A DNA stretch of 64,000 nt from NCBI GenBank assembly GCA_002279935.1, contig NCCZ01000003.1:306001-370000 (forward strand). Reading direction: 5' to 3'. Under the pieces are notes generated by a model. It was not told where the DNA came from. It ran no database searches and saw nothing but the letters and a program-made list of their open reading frames with translations. Position 1 is the first letter of the stretch, and each line of letters begins with the position of its first letter. Source of the DNA: Hyphomicrobium sp. 12-62-95. Its GTDB lineage: Bacteria > Pseudomonadota > Alphaproteobacteria > Rhizobiales > Hyphomicrobiaceae. Position numbers and translations under genes: made by a program. Shown here one piece after another: positions 63,293 to 64,000 of this stretch.

Positions 63293-64000
63293 ATGGGAAA
63301 CGATAGCCTCGCCGTGAGCAAGACGCCCCTCCTCGACACCATCAAAACGCCGGAAGATCTCCGCCGTCTCCCCGAAGTCGATCTCCGTCAGATCGCCGAC
63401 GAGTTGCGCACCGAGATGATCGACGCCGTCTCGGTAACCGGCGGTCACCTCGGTGCCGGCCTTGGCGTCGTCGAACTCACCGTCGCGCTCCATTGGGTGT
63501 TCGATACCCCCCGCGATCGCGTCGTCTGGGACGTCGGCCACCAGACCTACCCGCACAAGATTCTCACCGGCCGCCGCGACCGCATCCGTACGCTGCGCAT
63601 GGGCGGTGGTCTCGCCGGCTTCACCCGCCGCGCGGAGAGCGAATACGACCCTTTTGGCGCCGGCCACTCCTCGACCTCGATTTCTGCCGCGCTCGGCATG
63701 GCCTGCGCGCGCGACCTCGAAGGCAAGACGAACAACGTGGTGGCCGTCATCGGCGACGGTGCCATGAGCGCCGGCATGGCCTATGAGGCGATCAACAACG
63801 CTGGCGCCCGCGACGAGCGCCTGATCGTCATCCTCAACGACAACGACATGTCCATTGCGCCCCCGGTTGGCGCGCTCTCCCACTATCTCGCCCGCACCAC
63901 ATCGAGCGGAACCTATCTCTATTGGCGCGACGTCGCCAAGCAGCTCGCCAAGCGCCTGCCCAAAAGCTGGGAACGCCGCGCCGCGCGAATGGAGGAATAC
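63293..64000 (+). CDS. dxs: 1-deoxy-D-xylulose-5-phosphate synthase, N-terminal part (3' end outside window)
   Basis: The frame is open from ATG 63293 to the window end (236 residues of about 640). [56 protein letters not shown] and the thiamine-diphosphate motif [18 protein letters not shown] are the DXS N-terminal domain. The Asn of [17 protein letters not shown] also fits. It makes DXP from pyruvate and glyceraldehyde 3-phosphate in isoprenoid synthesis. A GTG at 63314 (MSKTPLLD) is an alternative start closer to typical N-termini. Confidence 0.95.
   Translation, partial: MGNDSLAVSKTPLLDTIKTPEDLRRLPEVDLRQIADELRTEMIDAVSVTGGHLGAGLGVVELTVALHWVFDTPRDRVVWDVGHQTYPHKILTGRRDRIRTLRMGGGLAGFTRRAESEYDPFGAGHSSTSISAALGMACARDLEGKTNNVVAVIGDGAMSAGMAYEAINNAGARDERLIVILNDNDMSIAPPVGALSHYLARTTSSGTYLYWRDVAKQLAKRLPKSWERRAARMEEY

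Noticed and set aside
1..64000. tRNA genes, insertion sequences, prophage or CRISPR arrays
   Set aside because: No cloverleaf-like sequence, transposase, integrase or regularly spaced repeats were found on reading through the window.

Overview
The window looks like a chromosomal segment of an alphaproteobacterium, most likely Hyphomicrobiales (Hyphomicrobium-like). Supporting signs are high-GC codon use, gene families typical of that order (TorF-type porin, TIGR02301, SRAP, an HDAC-like gene near xseB and dxs, the gatC/gatA neighbourhood) and rhizobial-style small secreted or membrane proteins of unknown function. I see no tRNA, rRNA, insertion sequence, prophage or CRISPR array. The segment is almost fully coding. 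It opens inside hisG and closes inside dxs.

Layout. 1-8.5 kb is a polyamine uptake and gamma-glutamylation island: an oxidase (puuB-like), the ABC transporter potFGHI, a GntR/FCD regulator and a glutamine-synthetase-like puuA. Four near-identical TTGTGATCACAA-type palindromes lie in front of the three transcription units and point to one local regulon. 8.5-19.5 kb holds MarR and AraC regulators, small membrane and secreted proteins, recQ, a DUF2939-like protein, a large L,D-transpeptidase, a BciB/F420-dehydrogenase-beta-like flavoprotein and a membrane-anchored alpha/beta hydrolase. 19.4-23.6 kb is ruvX, a UPF0173 hydrolase, and gatC/gatA with a small membrane gene between them, then a chorismate-mutase-like gene and a membrane protein. 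23.6-28.9 kb carries a secreted glutathione peroxidase, two tandem paralogous glucosaminidase-like secreted proteins, a FolM/PTR1-like reductase and a porin. 29-37.5 kb has an AIM24-type protein, hypotheticals, RNase T2, an M20 peptidase and ppdK.

37.6-42.6 kb is the de novo NAD operon nadA-nadB-nadC with the regulator NrtR upstream. A perfect 15-bp palindrome in front of nadA is a likely operator. 42.8-46.4 kb has an HD hydrolase, tag, ygfZ and a dihydroorotase family gene whose first metal-site His is Gln. 46.4-53.2 kb has a second L,D-transpeptidase, a LysE-type exporter, TIGR02301, SRAP, a Clp_N-like/coiled-coil protein and a stand-alone formyltransferase. 53.2-55.6 kb is a Sua5-type tRNA t6A gene with a D-2-hydroxyacid dehydrogenase. 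55.7-61.7 kb is an acyl-CoA dehydrogenase, enoyl-CoA hydratase, membrane protein, SDR and HDAC-like cluster, translationally coupled at its first two junctions. 61.8-64 kb is xseB, a secreted VHL-beta-like protein and the start of dxs.

The most interesting items for follow-up are the compact GntR-polyamine regulon, the NrtR/nad operator, the Clp_N-coiled-coil protein, the VHL-like secreted protein between xseB and dxs, the paired glucosaminidase-like proteins and the Gln-substituted dihydroorotase. All functional calls rest on reading motifs by eye. No database search was run.
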